Assembly (NCBI RefSeq): GCF_002261225.1
Contig: NZ_NEVM01000005.1
Coordinates: 2,914,001 to 2,978,000 of the forward strand
Direction of reading: 5' to 3'
DNA length: 64,000 nucleotides
Origin: Bordetella genomosp. 10
GTDB lineage: Bacteria; Pseudomonadota; Gammaproteobacteria; Burkholderiales; Burkholderiaceae_B
The position numbers were made by a program, and so were the translations under genes. Below are positions 1 to 9,176 of the stretch, in pieces. Numbering within the stretch: position 1 is the first letter of the stretch; each line of letters starts with the position of its first letter. Under the pieces are notes generated by a model, which had not been told where the DNA came from, did no database searches, and worked only from the letters and a program-made list of their open reading frames with translations.

Positions 1-473
1 AGGGTGGGGCCGAGGATGGGGCCCAGCATCACGCCCATGCCCCACACCGCCATGGCGCGGCCATGGTCCTTGGGCTCGTTGATGTCCAGCATCACGGCCT
101 GCGACAAGGGCACCAGCGCGGCGCCGAACGCCCCTTGCAGCAACCGCGCGGCCACGATCTCCAGCATATTGCCGGCCGCGCCGCAAGCCAGCGACATGAT
201 GGTGAAGCCGGCGATGGACACCAGGAACACCCGCTTGCGGCCGTAGCGGCCGTTCAGCCAGCCGGTCACCGGCGTGGCGATCGCCGCCGCCACGATGTAC
301 GAGGTCAGCACCCAGGTGATCTGGTCCTGCGACGCCGACAGCCCGCCCGCCATGTGCGGCAGCGCCACGTTGGCGATGGTGCTGTCCAGCGTCTGCATGA
401 TGGTGGCCAGCATGATCGACACCGTGATCATCAAACGATGCGGAACGGCGGAGGCTTGCGATGCGGTTTGCAT
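1..473 (-). CDS. MFS multidrug exporter, EmrB/DHA2 type (partial, N-terminal 157 residues)
   Basis: Proton-coupled drug exporter of the inner membrane, DHA2 (14-TM, EmrB/QacA) branch of the major facilitator superfamily. The gene runs off the left edge, so only the start and about 157 residues are visible. It starts MQTASQASAVPHRLM and then shows hydrophobic helices separated by the motif QDQITWVLTSYIVAAAI, typical of DHA2 proteins, and the motif A-like loop GWLNGRYGRKRVFL. It follows a MarR-type gene on the same strand with a 145 bp gap, the arrangement of emrR-emrB loci, but no EmrA membrane-fusion gene lies between them; one could lie beyond the window. Expression is probably controlled by the upstream MarR protein through the inverted repeat at 547-564. 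Family call is firm; the substrate is unknown. Confidence 0.88.
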   Translation of the reverse strand, partial: MQTASQASAVPHRLMITVSIMLATIMQTLDSTIANVALPHMAGGLSASQDQITWVLTSYIVAAAIATPVTGWLNGRYGRKRVFLVSIAGFTIMSLACGAAGNMLEIVAARLLQGAFGAALVPLSQAVMLDINEPKDHGRAMAVWGMGVMLGPILGPT

Positions 474-480
474 GGAAATT

Positions 481-540
481 GATAACGGCTTGATAGCTGC
501 CCGATAACGGCTTGATGACTACCCGATGACTACCTGATAA
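481..540. repeat. imperfect 22-bp tandem repeat in the exporter leader
   Basis: Two 22-bp units (481-502 and 503-524) share GATAACGGCTTGAT and end in a CCC run; a degraded third unit follows to about 540. The array lies between the candidate operator and the ATG of the exporter and fills most of its 5' leader, including where a ribosome binding site should be. No coding function is apparent. Confidence 0.7.
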
Positions 541-546
541 CCACAC

Positions 547-564
547 TAATAACTACAGTTACTA
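547..564 (-). promoter_or_regulatory. candidate MarR operator upstream of the exporter
   Basis: Read on the minus strand this is TAGTAAC-N4-GTTATTA with spacer TGTA, a near-perfect inverted repeat. Both half-sites and the spacer length are identical to those of the site at 1148-1165 upstream of the marR gene. It lies about 75-90 bp upstream of the exporter start. An 18-bp element occurring once before each of these two linked genes fits a MarR dimer binding site; binding itself is inference. Confidence 0.65.
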
Positions 565-618
565 CTTCGATAAAAAAAAGCGCTGGCGCCCCGCGGCGCG
601 CCCGGCCGGCGGCGGCCG

Positions 619-1113
619 TCAATCGAAGCGGAGCAGGAGCTTGCGCAGCAAGCGCTCCAGCTCATCGAGCTCCGCCGGCTCGAAGGTCTCGAACATCTCC
701 CTCAACTGCCCGCGCCGGCGCGGGATGTTCTCCGTGACGAAATCCATGCCCTTGGGCGTCAGTTGCAGGAACACCTGGCGCCGGTCCTCTTCGCTGCCGA
801 TGCGCTCGACGAAGCCCTGGCGCTCCAGTTCCTTGGCGACCCGCGTGCTGTTGGTGCGGGAGGAATTCATGAAGACGCTCAGTTCCGACGGCTTGAGCCG
901 GTGGCCTTCGGCCGCGTAGATCACCACCAGGGAGGTCCACAGCGTCGAATTCAGCCCGTGCGCCCGCAGCGGCGCGTCCATGTAGTCGCCCATGCTGGCG
1001 GCGAGGTGCAGGACCAGCCGGCTGAGCACCGACTCGTGCATCGGCTGGTTCGAGGACAGGCGCCGCGCCAGGTCGCGCATGGCCTGCTCGAAGGGCTCGA
1101 AGGAAGACGTCAT
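619..1113 (-). CDS. MarR-family transcriptional regulator
   Basis: Winged-helix DNA-binding repressor of 164 residues, the usual MarR length. The wHTH covers about residues 60-125: KPSELSVFMNSSRTNSTRVAKELE is the helix-turn-helix and GSEEDRRQVFLQLTPKG is the wing with the conserved DRR signature. N- and C-terminal helices provide dimerisation. The next gene on the strand is an EmrB-like exporter, so it most likely senses a toxic aromatic compound and derepresses efflux, like EmrR. Its own upstream region carries the inverted repeat at 1148-1165, suggesting autoregulation. Confidence 0.9.
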   Translation of the reverse strand: MTSSFEPFEQAMRDLARRLSSNQPMHESVLSRLVLHLAASMGDYMDAPLRAHGLNSTLWTSLVVIYAAEGHRLKPSELSVFMNSSRTNSTRVAKELERQGFVERIGSEEDRRQVFLQLTPKGMDFVTENIPRRRGQLREMFETFEPAELDELERLLRKLLLRFD

Positions 1114-1147
1114 GGAAAGGGCCGGCCGGGTCGCGCGCGGCGCAAAC

Positions 1148-1165
1148 TAGTAACGGAAGTTATTA
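1148..1165 (-). promoter_or_regulatory. candidate MarR operator upstream of marR
   Basis: TAGTAAC-GGAA-GTTATTA as written on the plus strand, 35-52 bp upstream of the marR start codon and about 85 bp from the start of the divergent aldolase gene. It has the same half-sites and 4-bp spacer as the element at 547-564. Its position between divergent genes means it could also affect the aldolase. Confidence 0.65.
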
Positions 1166-1249
1166 TATCGCCGGCAAGCTTTCATTGCCCTGTGATTGGA
1201 GGTTAAATGGGCGGCTACGCGGCAAGGCCGCTCCCCTCCTCCGTGGATC

Positions 1250-1996
1250 ATGGATATTCTGTCTCGCGATTTCGTCGCCCACCCGCTCGACACCCTGGCC
1301 CTGCGCGCCGACCTGGCGCTGGCATTGCGCGCGGCCGCGCACCACGGCCTGGAAGAAGGCGTCTGCAACCACTTCAGCGTGCTGATTCCGGACGGTTCCG
1401 ACCGCTTCCTCATCAATCCGCGCGGCTTGCACTGGAGCGAAATCGACGCCGACGACATCGTCATGGTCGACGGCGACGGCAAGCGCCTGGCGGGCCGCCA
1501 CGAGGTCGAGACCACCGCCATGTTCATCCACGCGGCCGTGCACCGCATCGCCGGCAAAGCCTGTGTGCTGCATACCCACATGCCCTACGCGACGGCGCTG
1601 ACGTTGACGTCGCGGCGCATGCTGGACACGACGCTGTCGCAATCGGCCATGCGCTTCCATGGCCGCGTCGCCACCGACGGCAAGTACAACGGGCTGGCGC
1701 TGAGCCCGGCCGAGGGCGAGCGCATCGCGCGCGCGATGAACGGCGCCGACATCGCGTTCCTGGGCAACCACGGCGTGGTGGTCTGCGGCGAGCGCATCGA
1801 CTACGCCTACGAGGACCTGTATTTCGTCGAGCGCGCGTGCGAGGCCGAGGTGCTGGCCCGCTCCACCGGCCTGCCGCTGGAGCCGGTCGCGCCCGAGATG
1901 GCGCAGTTCGTGGCGGACCAGACCGCCGGCGAACGCCTGCAATCGACCCTGTTCTTCGAGGCGCTGCGCCGCATGCTGCCGCCGCCGCGCCGCTGA
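1250..1996 (+). CDS. class II aldolase/adducin family protein
   Basis: Zinc-dependent aldolase-fold protein of 248 residues from the ATG at 1250 (an in-frame ATG at 1196 would add 18 residues without clear family similarity). The class II aldolase zinc ligands are visible: His108 and His110 in LHTHMPYA and His174 in GNHGVVVCG. The segment GLEEGVCNHFSVLIP near residue 30 is typical of the family. It is divergent from the marR gene and has no aldolase-pathway neighbours, so the substrate (sugar phosphate or hydroxy-acid) cannot be assigned. The SD sequence is weak. Confidence 0.85.
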   Translation: MDILSRDFVAHPLDTLALRADLALALRAAAHHGLEEGVCNHFSVLIPDGSDRFLINPRGLHWSEIDADDIVMVDGDGKRLAGRHEVETTAMFIHAAVHRIAGKACVLHTHMPYATALTLTSRRMLDTTLSQSAMRFHGRVATDGKYNGLALSPAEGERIARAMNGADIAFLGNHGVVVCGERIDYAYEDLYFVERACEAEVLARSTGLPLEPVAPEMAQFVADQTAGERLQSTLFFEALRRMLPPPRR

Positions 1997-2086
1997 GGCC
2001 GGCCGCGGCCCGGCCGGACGCCGATCGATTCGGCGCCCAGCCGGCTGCCGGCTATGCAGTAGCAGGATCGCGCCGCCGTCCCGCCG

Positions 2087-2878
2087 TCAGAACGCCGGGA
2101 CGATCGCGCCCTTGTACTTGTCCTGGATGAACTTCTTCACCTCGGGGGTGTGCAGCGCCTGCACCAGCTTGGCCAGCGCGGGCGAGTCCCGGTTGTCCTC
2201 GCGCGCGACGATCAGGTTGGCGTAGGGAGAATCGGCCCCCTCGATGAACAGCGCGTCGTGCGTGGGCACCAGGCCGGCCTGCAGCGCGTAATTGGTATTG
2301 ATCAGCGCCAGGTCCACGTCGTCCAGCGAACGCGGCAGCATGGCCGCCTCCAGTTCGCGGAACTTCAGGTGCTTGGGATTATCGGCCACGTCCAGCGCGG
2401 TCGCCTGGATGTTGGACGGGTCCTTGAGGGTGATCAGGCCCTGCCTGGCCAACAGCAGCAGCGCGCGGCCGCTGTTGGAGGGATCGTTGGGAATGGCCAC
2501 GGTGGCGCCGTCCTTCAGGTCGGCGATCTTCCCGATCTTGCGGGAATAGGCGCCGAAGGGCTCGACGTGGACGGCGGCCACGGCCACCAGGTGCGTCCCG
2601 CGGTCCTTGTTGAAGGTATCCAGATAAGGCTTGTGCTGGAAGAAGTTGGCGTCGACCTGCTTGTCCACGGTTTGCAGGTTGGGCTGGACGTAGTCGCTGA
2701 ACACCTTGATGTCCAGGTCGACGCCTTCGCGCGCCAGCGTCGGTTTGACGAATTCCAGGATTTCGGCGTGCGGGACCTGGGTGGCCGCGATCACCAGTTT
2801 TTCCGCCGCCGGCGCCGTGCCGGCCAGCAGCAGCGCGCCCGCCAGGGCGGCGGCCGCGCGCAGGGTGGTCTTGAACAT
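2087..2878 (-). CDS. MetQ/NlpA-family ABC transporter substrate-binding protein
   Basis: Periplasmic receptor of 263 residues resembling the D-methionine-binding protein MetQ. Signal peptide at residues 1-24 ends TAPAAEKL; there is no lipobox cysteine, so it should be released by signal peptidase I instead of being a lipoprotein as MetQ usually is. Family hallmarks are VDANFFQHKPYLDTFN, AIPNDPSNSGRALLLL and ALINTNYALQAGL. A GGAGGAAA ribosome site precedes the ATG. No MetN ATPase or MetI permease is adjacent, so it must use components encoded elsewhere. The ligand is inferred only. Confidence 0.9.
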   Translation of the reverse strand: MFKTTLRAAAALAGALLLAGTAPAAEKLVIAATQVPHAEILEFVKPTLAREGVDLDIKVFSDYVQPNLQTVDKQVDANFFQHKPYLDTFNKDRGTHLVAVAAVHVEPFGAYSRKIGKIADLKDGATVAIPNDPSNSGRALLLLARQGLITLKDPSNIQATALDVADNPKHLKFRELEAAMLPRSLDDVDLALINTNYALQAGLVPTHDALFIEGADSPYANLIVAREDNRDSPALAKLVQALHTPEVKKFIQDKYKGAIVPAF

Positions 2879-3043
2879 GAGTTGTTTCCTCCTGGATGTG
2901 ATGCCGGCGCAAGGCCGCGAGGCGCGGCGCCGGTGGGCGCCATGCGTCGTCGCGCGGCGCGCCGCGAGGGCCGAATCTACATGAAGCGGACTTATTTGTA
3001 TCCCATATTCACATGGCCCGCCGGCATAAGCCCCGGTGGGTAC

Positions 3044-3049
3044 TACAAT
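3044..3049 (+). promoter_or_regulatory. possible -10 box of argB
   Basis: TACAAT 75 bp upstream of the argB ATG resembles a sigma-70 -10 element, but no convincing -35 box is seen at the right distance, so this is tentative. Confidence 0.25.
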
Positions 3050-3114
3050 CGCGCTTGCGCTTAGCCGCCGGGCCCGGGCCCCCTTTCCTTACCTCCCTTT
3101 TATTCCCAGGGTAA

Positions 3115-4025
<911 letters not shown>

Positions 4026-4026
<1 letters not shown>

Positions 4027-4769
4027 TGCTGGCGCACCGCTATCTGCTGCGGCCGGCGGCGCGCCTGCGGCGCTCGCGCCGCCTCAGCGCGGACGCCGGC
4101 CGGCGCCTCTGGCTGTTCGATCTCGACAATACGCTGCACAACACCTCGCACGCCATCTTCCCGCGCATCGACGCGGGCATGACGCGCGCGGTTGAGCACG
4201 CGCTCGGGGTGGATACCGACACCGCCAACGCGCTGCGCAAGGAATACTGGAAGCGCTACGGCGCCACGGTCATCGGGCTGGTGAAGCACCACGGCATCGA
4301 CGCCGACGAATTCCTGCGGATGAGCCACGATTTCGACGTGCGGCCGCTGGTCCGCTCGGAAAGCGGCCTGGCGGCCAAGCTGCGCCGCCTGCCGGGCCGC
4401 AAGGTGCTGCTCACCAATGCGCCCTTTCACTACGCGCGCGCCGTGCTGCGGCACATGGGCGTGCTGCGCCAGTTCGAAAGCCTCTGGTCGATCGAGCACA
4501 TGCGCTGGCACGGCGGTTTCCGTCCCAAGCCCTCGTCGGCGCTGCTGCGCCACGTGCTGGCGCGCGAAGGCGCGGCGCCGCGCGACACGGTGCTGGTGGA
4601 GGATACGCTGGCCAACCTGCGGGGCGCGCGCCGCGCGGGCCTGCGCACGGTGCACGTGTTCCACCCCGGCACGCCGTTCGCGAGCGGCCTGCGGCAAAGA
4701 CCGGCCTATGTGGACTTGCGGGTAAACTCGGTCAGCGAGTTGCTGCTGAGCCGGCGCCCGCTGCGATAA
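4026..4769 (+). CDS. HAD-superfamily hydrolase, pyrimidine 5'-nucleotidase type
   Basis: Soluble phosphatase of 247 residues of the haloacid dehalogenase superfamily, SDT1/YjjG-like subgroup, with a basic N-terminal extension of about 28 residues. Motif I is WLFDLDNTLHN with catalytic Asp32 and Asp34; motif II is LLTNAPFHYA; motif III/IV is FRPKPSSALL and VLVEDTLANLRGARRAG. Members hydrolyse pyrimidine nucleoside monophosphates. The ATG overlaps the argB stop and slmA follows, an order kept in Bordetella-like genomes. The exact substrate is inferred from the subgroup. Confidence 0.88.
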
Positions 4770-4902
4770 AACGTACCTGCCGCGGGCGCTCCGCTCCCCG
4801 GCGCGCCGCGGCCGGATTCCGGCCGGCACGGGCCAACGGCCCGCAAGGCACGCGATCCGTCCACCAACCCTTTGAAAATCCGCGTCCGACGCGGCGACAG
4901 CC

Positions 4903-5487
4903 ATGGCAAGCAGACCCGGCGAGAAAAAAACGCAGATCCTGCAAACGCTGGCCGAGATGCTGGAACAGCCGCACGCGGCGCGCATCACCACCGCCGCGCT
5001 GGCCGGCCGCATGCAGGTTTCGGAAGCGGCGCTGTATCGGCATTTCGCGAGCAAGGCCCAGATGTTCGAGGGCCTGATCGAATTCATCGAGACCACCATC
5101 TTCACGCTGGTCAACCAGATCAACGCCGCCGAGCCGCGCGGCGTGCAGCAGGCGCGCGGCATGATAGGCATGCTGCTGTCCTTTTCCGAGAAGAACAAGG
5201 GCATGACGCGCGTGCTCACGGGCGACGCCCTGGTCACCGAGGACAACCGCCTGCAGGAACGCATCAACCACATCAACGACCGCATCGAGGCCTCGATCAA
5301 GCAGGCCCTGCGCACCGCCGTGGAAGACGGCGGCCTGCCGGCGGACGCCGACGTCGCCGCCCACGCCAGCCTGCTCACCCATTTCGTGCTGGGCCGCTGG
5401 CTGCGCTACGCGCAGAGCGGCTGGCGCGTGCCGCCGACGGCCCATATGGAAGAACAACTGCGGCTGACGCTGGGCGCGGCCGCCTGA
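4903..5487 (+). CDS. slmA: nucleoid occlusion factor SlmA (TetR fold)
   Basis: DNA-binding division inhibitor which, when bound to chromosomal sites, blocks FtsZ ring assembly over the nucleoid. The 194-residue protein has an N-terminal TetR helix-turn-helix (about residues 22-60: ITTAALAGRMQVSEAALYRHFASKAQMFEGL) followed by the SlmA regulatory domain with FSEKNKGMTRVLTGDALV. Length and motifs match SlmA more closely than generic TetR repressors. It lies 133 bp after the argB-HAD pair and is convergent with the following Bug gene. Confidence 0.93.
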   Translation: MASRPGEKKTQILQTLAEMLEQPHAARITTAALAGRMQVSEAALYRHFASKAQMFEGLIEFIETTIFTLVNQINAAEPRGVQQARGMIGMLLSFSEKNKGMTRVLTGDALVTEDNRLQERINHINDRIEASIKQALRTAVEDGGLPADADVAAHASLLTHFVLGRWLRYAQSGWRVPPTAHMEEQLRLTLGAAA

Positions 5488-5515
5488 GGCCGCGCCCGCC
5501 GTATGTCGCGGGCCG

Positions 5516-6568
5516 CTACTGTTCCGGCTTGATGTTCGCCTTCTGGATCACCATGGTCCATTTGTCGATTTCCGCCTTGATTTCCTGTGCCGTGCCCTGC
5601 GGCGTGGCGTACTCGGCGATGACGCCCTGCTCCAGCATCTGCTTCTTCACCGCGTCGCTGGACAGCACCTTCTTCAAGGCGCCGTTGAGCTTGTCGACCA
5701 CGGCCGGCGGCGTGCCGGCCGGCGCCAGGATCCCGAACATGGAACTGACCTCGAAACCTTGCAGGCCGGCCTCGGAGGCGGTGGGCAGGTCGGGCAGCGT
5801 GGGAATGCGCGTGGCCGACGCCGCCGCCAGCGGACGCAGGTTGCCGGCCTTGATCTGCGGCTGCGCGGCGGGCGCGGTCTCGATCATGGTCAGCACCTGG
5901 CCGCCCACCAGGTCGGTCATGGCGGGGCCGCTGCCCCGGTAGGGGACGTGCAGCATGTCGACCCCCGCCGCCACCTTGAACAGCTCGCCGGCCAGGTGCT
6001 GCGGCGAACCGTTGCCCGACGAGGCGAAGGTCAGTTGTCCCGGCTTGGACTTGGCCAGGGCGATGAGTTCCTGGAGATTCTTGGCCGGCACCTGGGGATT
6101 GACCACGAAGACCAGCGGCACCCGGCCCAGCATCGAGACCGGCGCGAAGCTCTTCTGCAGGTCGTAGGGCACCTTGCTGCCGTAGAGGGCGGCATTGATC
6201 GAATGGCTGGTCAGGGCGCCCATCAGCAGCGTATAGCCGTCCGGCGGCGCGGCCGCCACGGCCGCCGCCCCGATGTTGCCGGTGGCGCCCGCGCGGTTCT
6301 CCACCACCACCGACTGGTTCAGCTCCTGGCCCAGGGCCTGGGCGGCGACGCGGCCGATCACGTCGGTGGCGCCGCCCGGCGGATAAGGCACGATCAGGCG
6401 GATGGGCTTGTCCGGGTAAGCGGCCGCCTGGGCCGCCGGCGGCGCGGCAGCGGCCAGGACGCCGGCCAGCGCCAAGGCGCCGGCGAGGGCGGCGCGTCGG
6501 GTGGCCGAGGCCGGGGCGGCCCCGTCCGCCGTGAGAACGCGCAGGGATTGCACGCGGTTGGATCGCAT
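5516..6568 (-). CDS. Bug-family tripartite tricarboxylate transporter (TTT) substrate-binding protein
   Basis: Periplasmic receptor of 350 residues. A long N-terminal leader with a twin Arg (ATRRAALAGALALAGVL) precedes a hydrophobic signal segment and AAQAAAYPDKPIRLIVPYPPGG, the standard start of mature Bug proteins. Other hallmarks are GATDVIGRVAAQALG, VVENRAGATGNIG, GYTLLMG and LRPLAAASATR. Bug proteins bind carboxylates, sugar acids or related ligands. It is divergent from the IlvD/Edd-GntR-dehydrogenase operon and shares a 118-bp control region containing a palindrome, so its ligand is plausibly the sugar acid degraded by that operon. No TctA/TctB membrane genes are nearby. Confidence 0.92.
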   Translation of the reverse strand: MRSNRVQSLRVLTADGAAPASATRRAALAGALALAGVLAAAAPPAAQAAAYPDKPIRLIVPYPPGGATDVIGRVAAQALGQELNQSVVVENRAGATGNIGAAAVAAAPPDGYTLLMGALTSHSINAALYGSKVPYDLQKSFAPVSMLGRVPLVFVVNPQVPAKNLQELIALAKSKPGQLTFASSGNGSPQHLAGELFKVAAGVDMLHVPYRGSGPAMTDLVGGQVLTMIETAPAAQPQIKAGNLRPLAAASATRIPTLPDLPTASEAGLQGFEVSSMFGILAPAGTPPAVVDKLNGALKKVLSSDAVKKQMLEQGVIAEYATPQGTAQEIKAEIDKWTMVIQKANIKPEQ

Positions 6569-6658
6569 GGTCTTGTCTCCGTTTTATGGCGGGCGCCGCG
6601 ATGGCCCCGCATTTTTGAGCGACCATGATAGAAAGTTGGTGATACTATCGTCAACATT

Positions 6659-6670
6659 ATTATCGATAAT
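6659..6670. promoter_or_regulatory. 12-bp palindrome in divergent control region (candidate GntR operator)
   Basis: ATTATCGATAAT is a perfect palindrome in an AT-rich patch between the divergent Bug gene and the dehydratase, 17 bp upstream of the dehydratase ATG. The operon encodes its own GntR/FCD regulator, so this is the obvious candidate site. A related ACTATCGT lies about 10 bp to its left. Binding is inferred. Confidence 0.45.
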
Positions 6671-6686
6671 CTGGCGAGACACGGCG

Positions 6687-8420
6687 ATGAGCGACAAAGA
6701 CGATCCCCAAGGCATGCGCAAGGGCCTGACCAGCTACGGCGATGCCGGCTTTTCCCTGTTCCTGCGCAAGGCCTTCATCAAGGGCGCCGGCTATACCGAC
6801 CATGCCCTGGACCGGCCGGTCATCGGCATCGTCAACACCGGCAGCGCCTACAACCCCTGCCATGGCAACGCGCCGCAACTGATCGAGGCGGTCAAGCGCG
6901 GCGTGCTGATGGCCGGCGGCCTGCCGATGGATTTCCCCACCATCTCCGTCCACGAGAGCTTTTCCTCGCCGACCAGCATGTACCTGCGCAACCTGATGTC
7001 CATGGACACCGAGGAAGCCATCCTCGCGCAGCCCATGGACGCGGTGGTGATGATAGGCGGCTGCGACAAGACGGTGCCGGCGCAGTTGATGGGCGCGGCC
7101 TCGGCCAACGTGCCGGCCATCGAGCTGGTCACCGGCTCGATGCTGACCAGCTCGCACCGCGGCGAGCGCGTCGGCGCCTGCACCGATTGCCGCCGCTATT
7201 GGGGCAAGTACCGCGCCGAGGAAATCGACGACGAGGAAATCGTCGAGGTCAACAACCGCCTGGTCGGCAGCGTCGGCACCTGTTCGGTGATGGGCACGGC
7301 CAGCACCATGGCGTGCATCACCGAGGCCCTGGGCATGATGGTGCCCGGCGGCGCCTCGGCGCCCGCGGTGACGGCCGACCGCGTGCGCGTGGCGGAAGTG
7401 ACCGGCGCCACCGCCGTGCAACTGGCGCGCGACAAGCTGACGCCGGACCGCATCATGACGGCCAAGGCCTTCGAGAATGCGTTGCGCGTGCTGCTGTCCA
7501 TCGGCGGCTCGACCAACGGCATCATCCACCTGACCGCCATCGCCGGCCGCATGGGCTACGAAGTCGACCTGGCGCGCGTCGACGCGCTCAGCCGTGAAAC
7601 GCCGGTGCTGGTGGACCTGAAACCGTCCGGCCAGCACTACATGGAGGATTTCCACAAGGCCGGCGGCATGCAGGCCCTGCTGCGCGAACTGCGGCCCTTG
7701 CTGCACCTGGACGCGCTGACGGTGACCGGCCGCACGCTGGGCGAGGAACTGGACGCCGCCCCGGCGCCCTTCGCGCAGGACGTCATCCGGCCCTTTGCCC
7801 AGCCCATCTATCCGCAAGGCGGCATCGCCGTGCTCAAGGGCAACCTGGCGCCGGGCGGCGCCATCATCAAGCAGTCGGCGGCGGCGCCGGCGCTGATGGA
7901 GCACGAGGGCCGCGCGGTCGTGTTCGAAAACGCGGAGGACCTGGCGCAACGCGTCGACGACCCCGACCTGGACGTCAAGCCCGAGGATATCCTGGTGCTC
8001 AAGATGATCGGCCCGAAGGGCGCGCCGGGCATGCCCGAGGCGGGCTACATGCCGATCCCACGCAAGCTGGCCAAGGCCGGGGTCAAGGACATGGTGCGCA
8101 TTTCCGACGGCCGCATGAGCGGCACGGCGGCCGGCACCATCGTGCTGCACGTGACGCCCGAGTCCGCCGTGGGCGGCCCGCTGGCCTATGTCCGCAGCGG
8201 CGACCGCATCCGCCTGAGCGTGGCCAACCGCGAGATCAGCCTGCTGGTGGACGACGCCGAGCTGGCGCGCCGCGCGGCCGAGCAGCCGCAGGAAACGCCG
8301 GCCGCGCCGCGCGGCTACCGCAAGCTGTTCCTGCAATCCGTGACCCAGGCCGACCAGGGCGTGGACTTCGACTTTTTGCGGGCCGCCGAGATTCGCGGGA
8401 AAATCCCGGGTTCACGCTGA
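6687..8420 (+). CDS. IlvD/Edd-family dehydratase (probable sugar-acid dehydratase)
   Basis: Iron-sulfur dehydratase of 577 residues which removes water from a 2,3-dihydroxy acid to give a 2-keto-3-deoxy acid. Three cysteines expected to hold the Fe-S cluster are at Cys58 (YNPCHGN), Cys126 (GGCDKT) and Cys199 (GTCSVMGTAS); this spacing is that of the pentonate/sugar-acid dehydratase branch. The C-terminal swivelling domain carries GPKGAPGMPEAG and DGRMSGTAAGTIVLHVTPE. The ATG at 6687 (MSDKDDPQGMRKGLTSYGD) was chosen because upstream in-frame sequence is promoter-like. Sugar-acid specificity is preferred over amino-acid biosynthesis because the gene travels with a GntR regulator, a dehydrogenase and a Bug receptor. 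Confidence 0.88.
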   Translation: MSDKDDPQGMRKGLTSYGDAGFSLFLRKAFIKGAGYTDHALDRPVIGIVNTGSAYNPCHGNAPQLIEAVKRGVLMAGGLPMDFPTISVHESFSSPTSMYLRNLMSMDTEEAILAQPMDAVVMIGGCDKTVPAQLMGAASANVPAIELVTGSMLTSSHRGERVGACTDCRRYWGKYRAEEIDDEEIVEVNNRLVGSVGTCSVMGTASTMACITEALGMMVPGGASAPAVTADRVRVAEVTGATAVQLARDKLTPDRIMTAKAFENALRVLLSIGGSTNGIIHLTAIAGRMGYEVDLARVDALSRETPVLVDLKPSGQHYMEDFHKAGGMQALLRELRPLLHLDALTVTGRTLGEELDAAPAPFAQDVIRPFAQPIYPQGGIAVLKGNLAPGGAIIKQSAAAPALMEHEGRAVVFENAEDLAQRVDDPDLDVKPEDILVLKMIGPKGAPGMPEAGYMPIPRKLAKAGVKDMVRISDGRMSGTAAGTIVLHVTPESAVGGPLAYVRSGDRIRLSVANREISLLVDDAELARRAAEQPQETPAAPRGYRKLFLQSVTQADQGVDFDFLRAAEIRGKIPGSR

Positions 8421-8459
8421 CGGCCTCCCGGCCCGGCCTTGCCCGATACCCGATCGCCC

Positions 8460-9176
8460 ATGACCCGCCTCTCCGCCGTGCCCGATATCGCTTCCCCCGT
8501 CGCGCAGACGGCGCCGGAAAAGGCCGTGCAGGCGTTGGAAGAAGATATCGTGCTGGGCCGCCTGCACCCGCGCGAGCGGCTCATCGAAGACGACCTGATG
8601 CAGCGCTTCGACCTCAAGCGCCATGCAGTGCGCGAGGTGCTGGCCGAACTGGCGCGGCTGGGCCTGGCCGAACGGCGCAAGAACATCGGCTCCGAAGTCC
8701 GTTCCTTCGCGCCGCGCGAAGTGGTCGAGCTGTACGAGATGCGCGAACTGCTGGAGACGCAGGCGGCGCGGCTGGTGCCCTGCCCGGCCGAGCCCGAGGC
8801 GCTGCAAGCCCTCATCGAGATCCAGCGCGAGCACGACGCGGCCGTCGAGGCCGAGGATCCGCGCCAGGTCTTTCGCAGCAACCTGCGCTTCCATCAAGCC
8901 CTGTTCGGCATGTGCGGCAACAGCGTGCTGGTGCGCGCCATCCACGAATATGCGCGCCAGACGCACCCGATACGCTTCGGCACGCTGGTGGCGCCCGAAT
9001 ACCGCCACCGTTCCCGCCGCGAGCATTGGGCCATGATAGAGGCGCTGCGCGAAGGACGGCGCGACGACCTGGTCGCCTTGTGCCGCGCGCACTTGCAGCC
9101 GTCGCGCGACGCGTACCTGGCGGCGAACCGGCACCTGGCCGATCCGCCGGCGGCCATTCATCCGGAGACATCATGA
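8460..9176 (+). CDS. GntR-family transcriptional regulator (FadR/FCD type)
   Basis: Regulator of 238 residues with an N-terminal winged helix (about residues 20-85; HPRERLIEDDLMQRFDLKRHAVREVLAELARLGLAERR) and a C-terminal all-helical FCD ligand-binding domain (YEMRELLETQAARLV, then His residues in NLRFHQALF and REHWAMIEALREG likely to hold a metal). ATG at 8460 was preferred over a TTG at 8439. It lies 39 bp after the dehydratase and its stop overlaps the ATG of the dehydrogenase by four bases, so it is inside the catabolic operon and probably represses it until the sugar acid or an intermediate binds. Confidence 0.92.
   Translation: MTRLSAVPDIASPVAQTAPEKAVQALEEDIVLGRLHPRERLIEDDLMQRFDLKRHAVREVLAELARLGLAERRKNIGSEVRSFAPREVVELYEMRELLETQAARLVPCPAEPEALQALIEIQREHDAAVEAEDPRQVFRSNLRFHQALFGMCGNSVLVRAIHEYARQTHPIRFGTLVAPEYRHRSRREHWAMIEALREGRRDDLVALCRAHLQPSRDAYLAANRHLADPPAAIHPETS

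Noticed and set aside
1207..2130. 307-codon ORF with a GGAGG just upstream, overlapping the class II aldolase
   Set aside because: The good Shine-Dalgarno is probably coincidence: the translation is Arg/Ala/Pro-rich without motifs, while the overlapping frame has clear aldolase zinc ligands.
3001..3060. SAM riboswitch near the MetQ-like gene
   Set aside because: The leader shows none of the conserved SAM-I or SAM-II pairing elements, and the nearest gene in this direction is argB.
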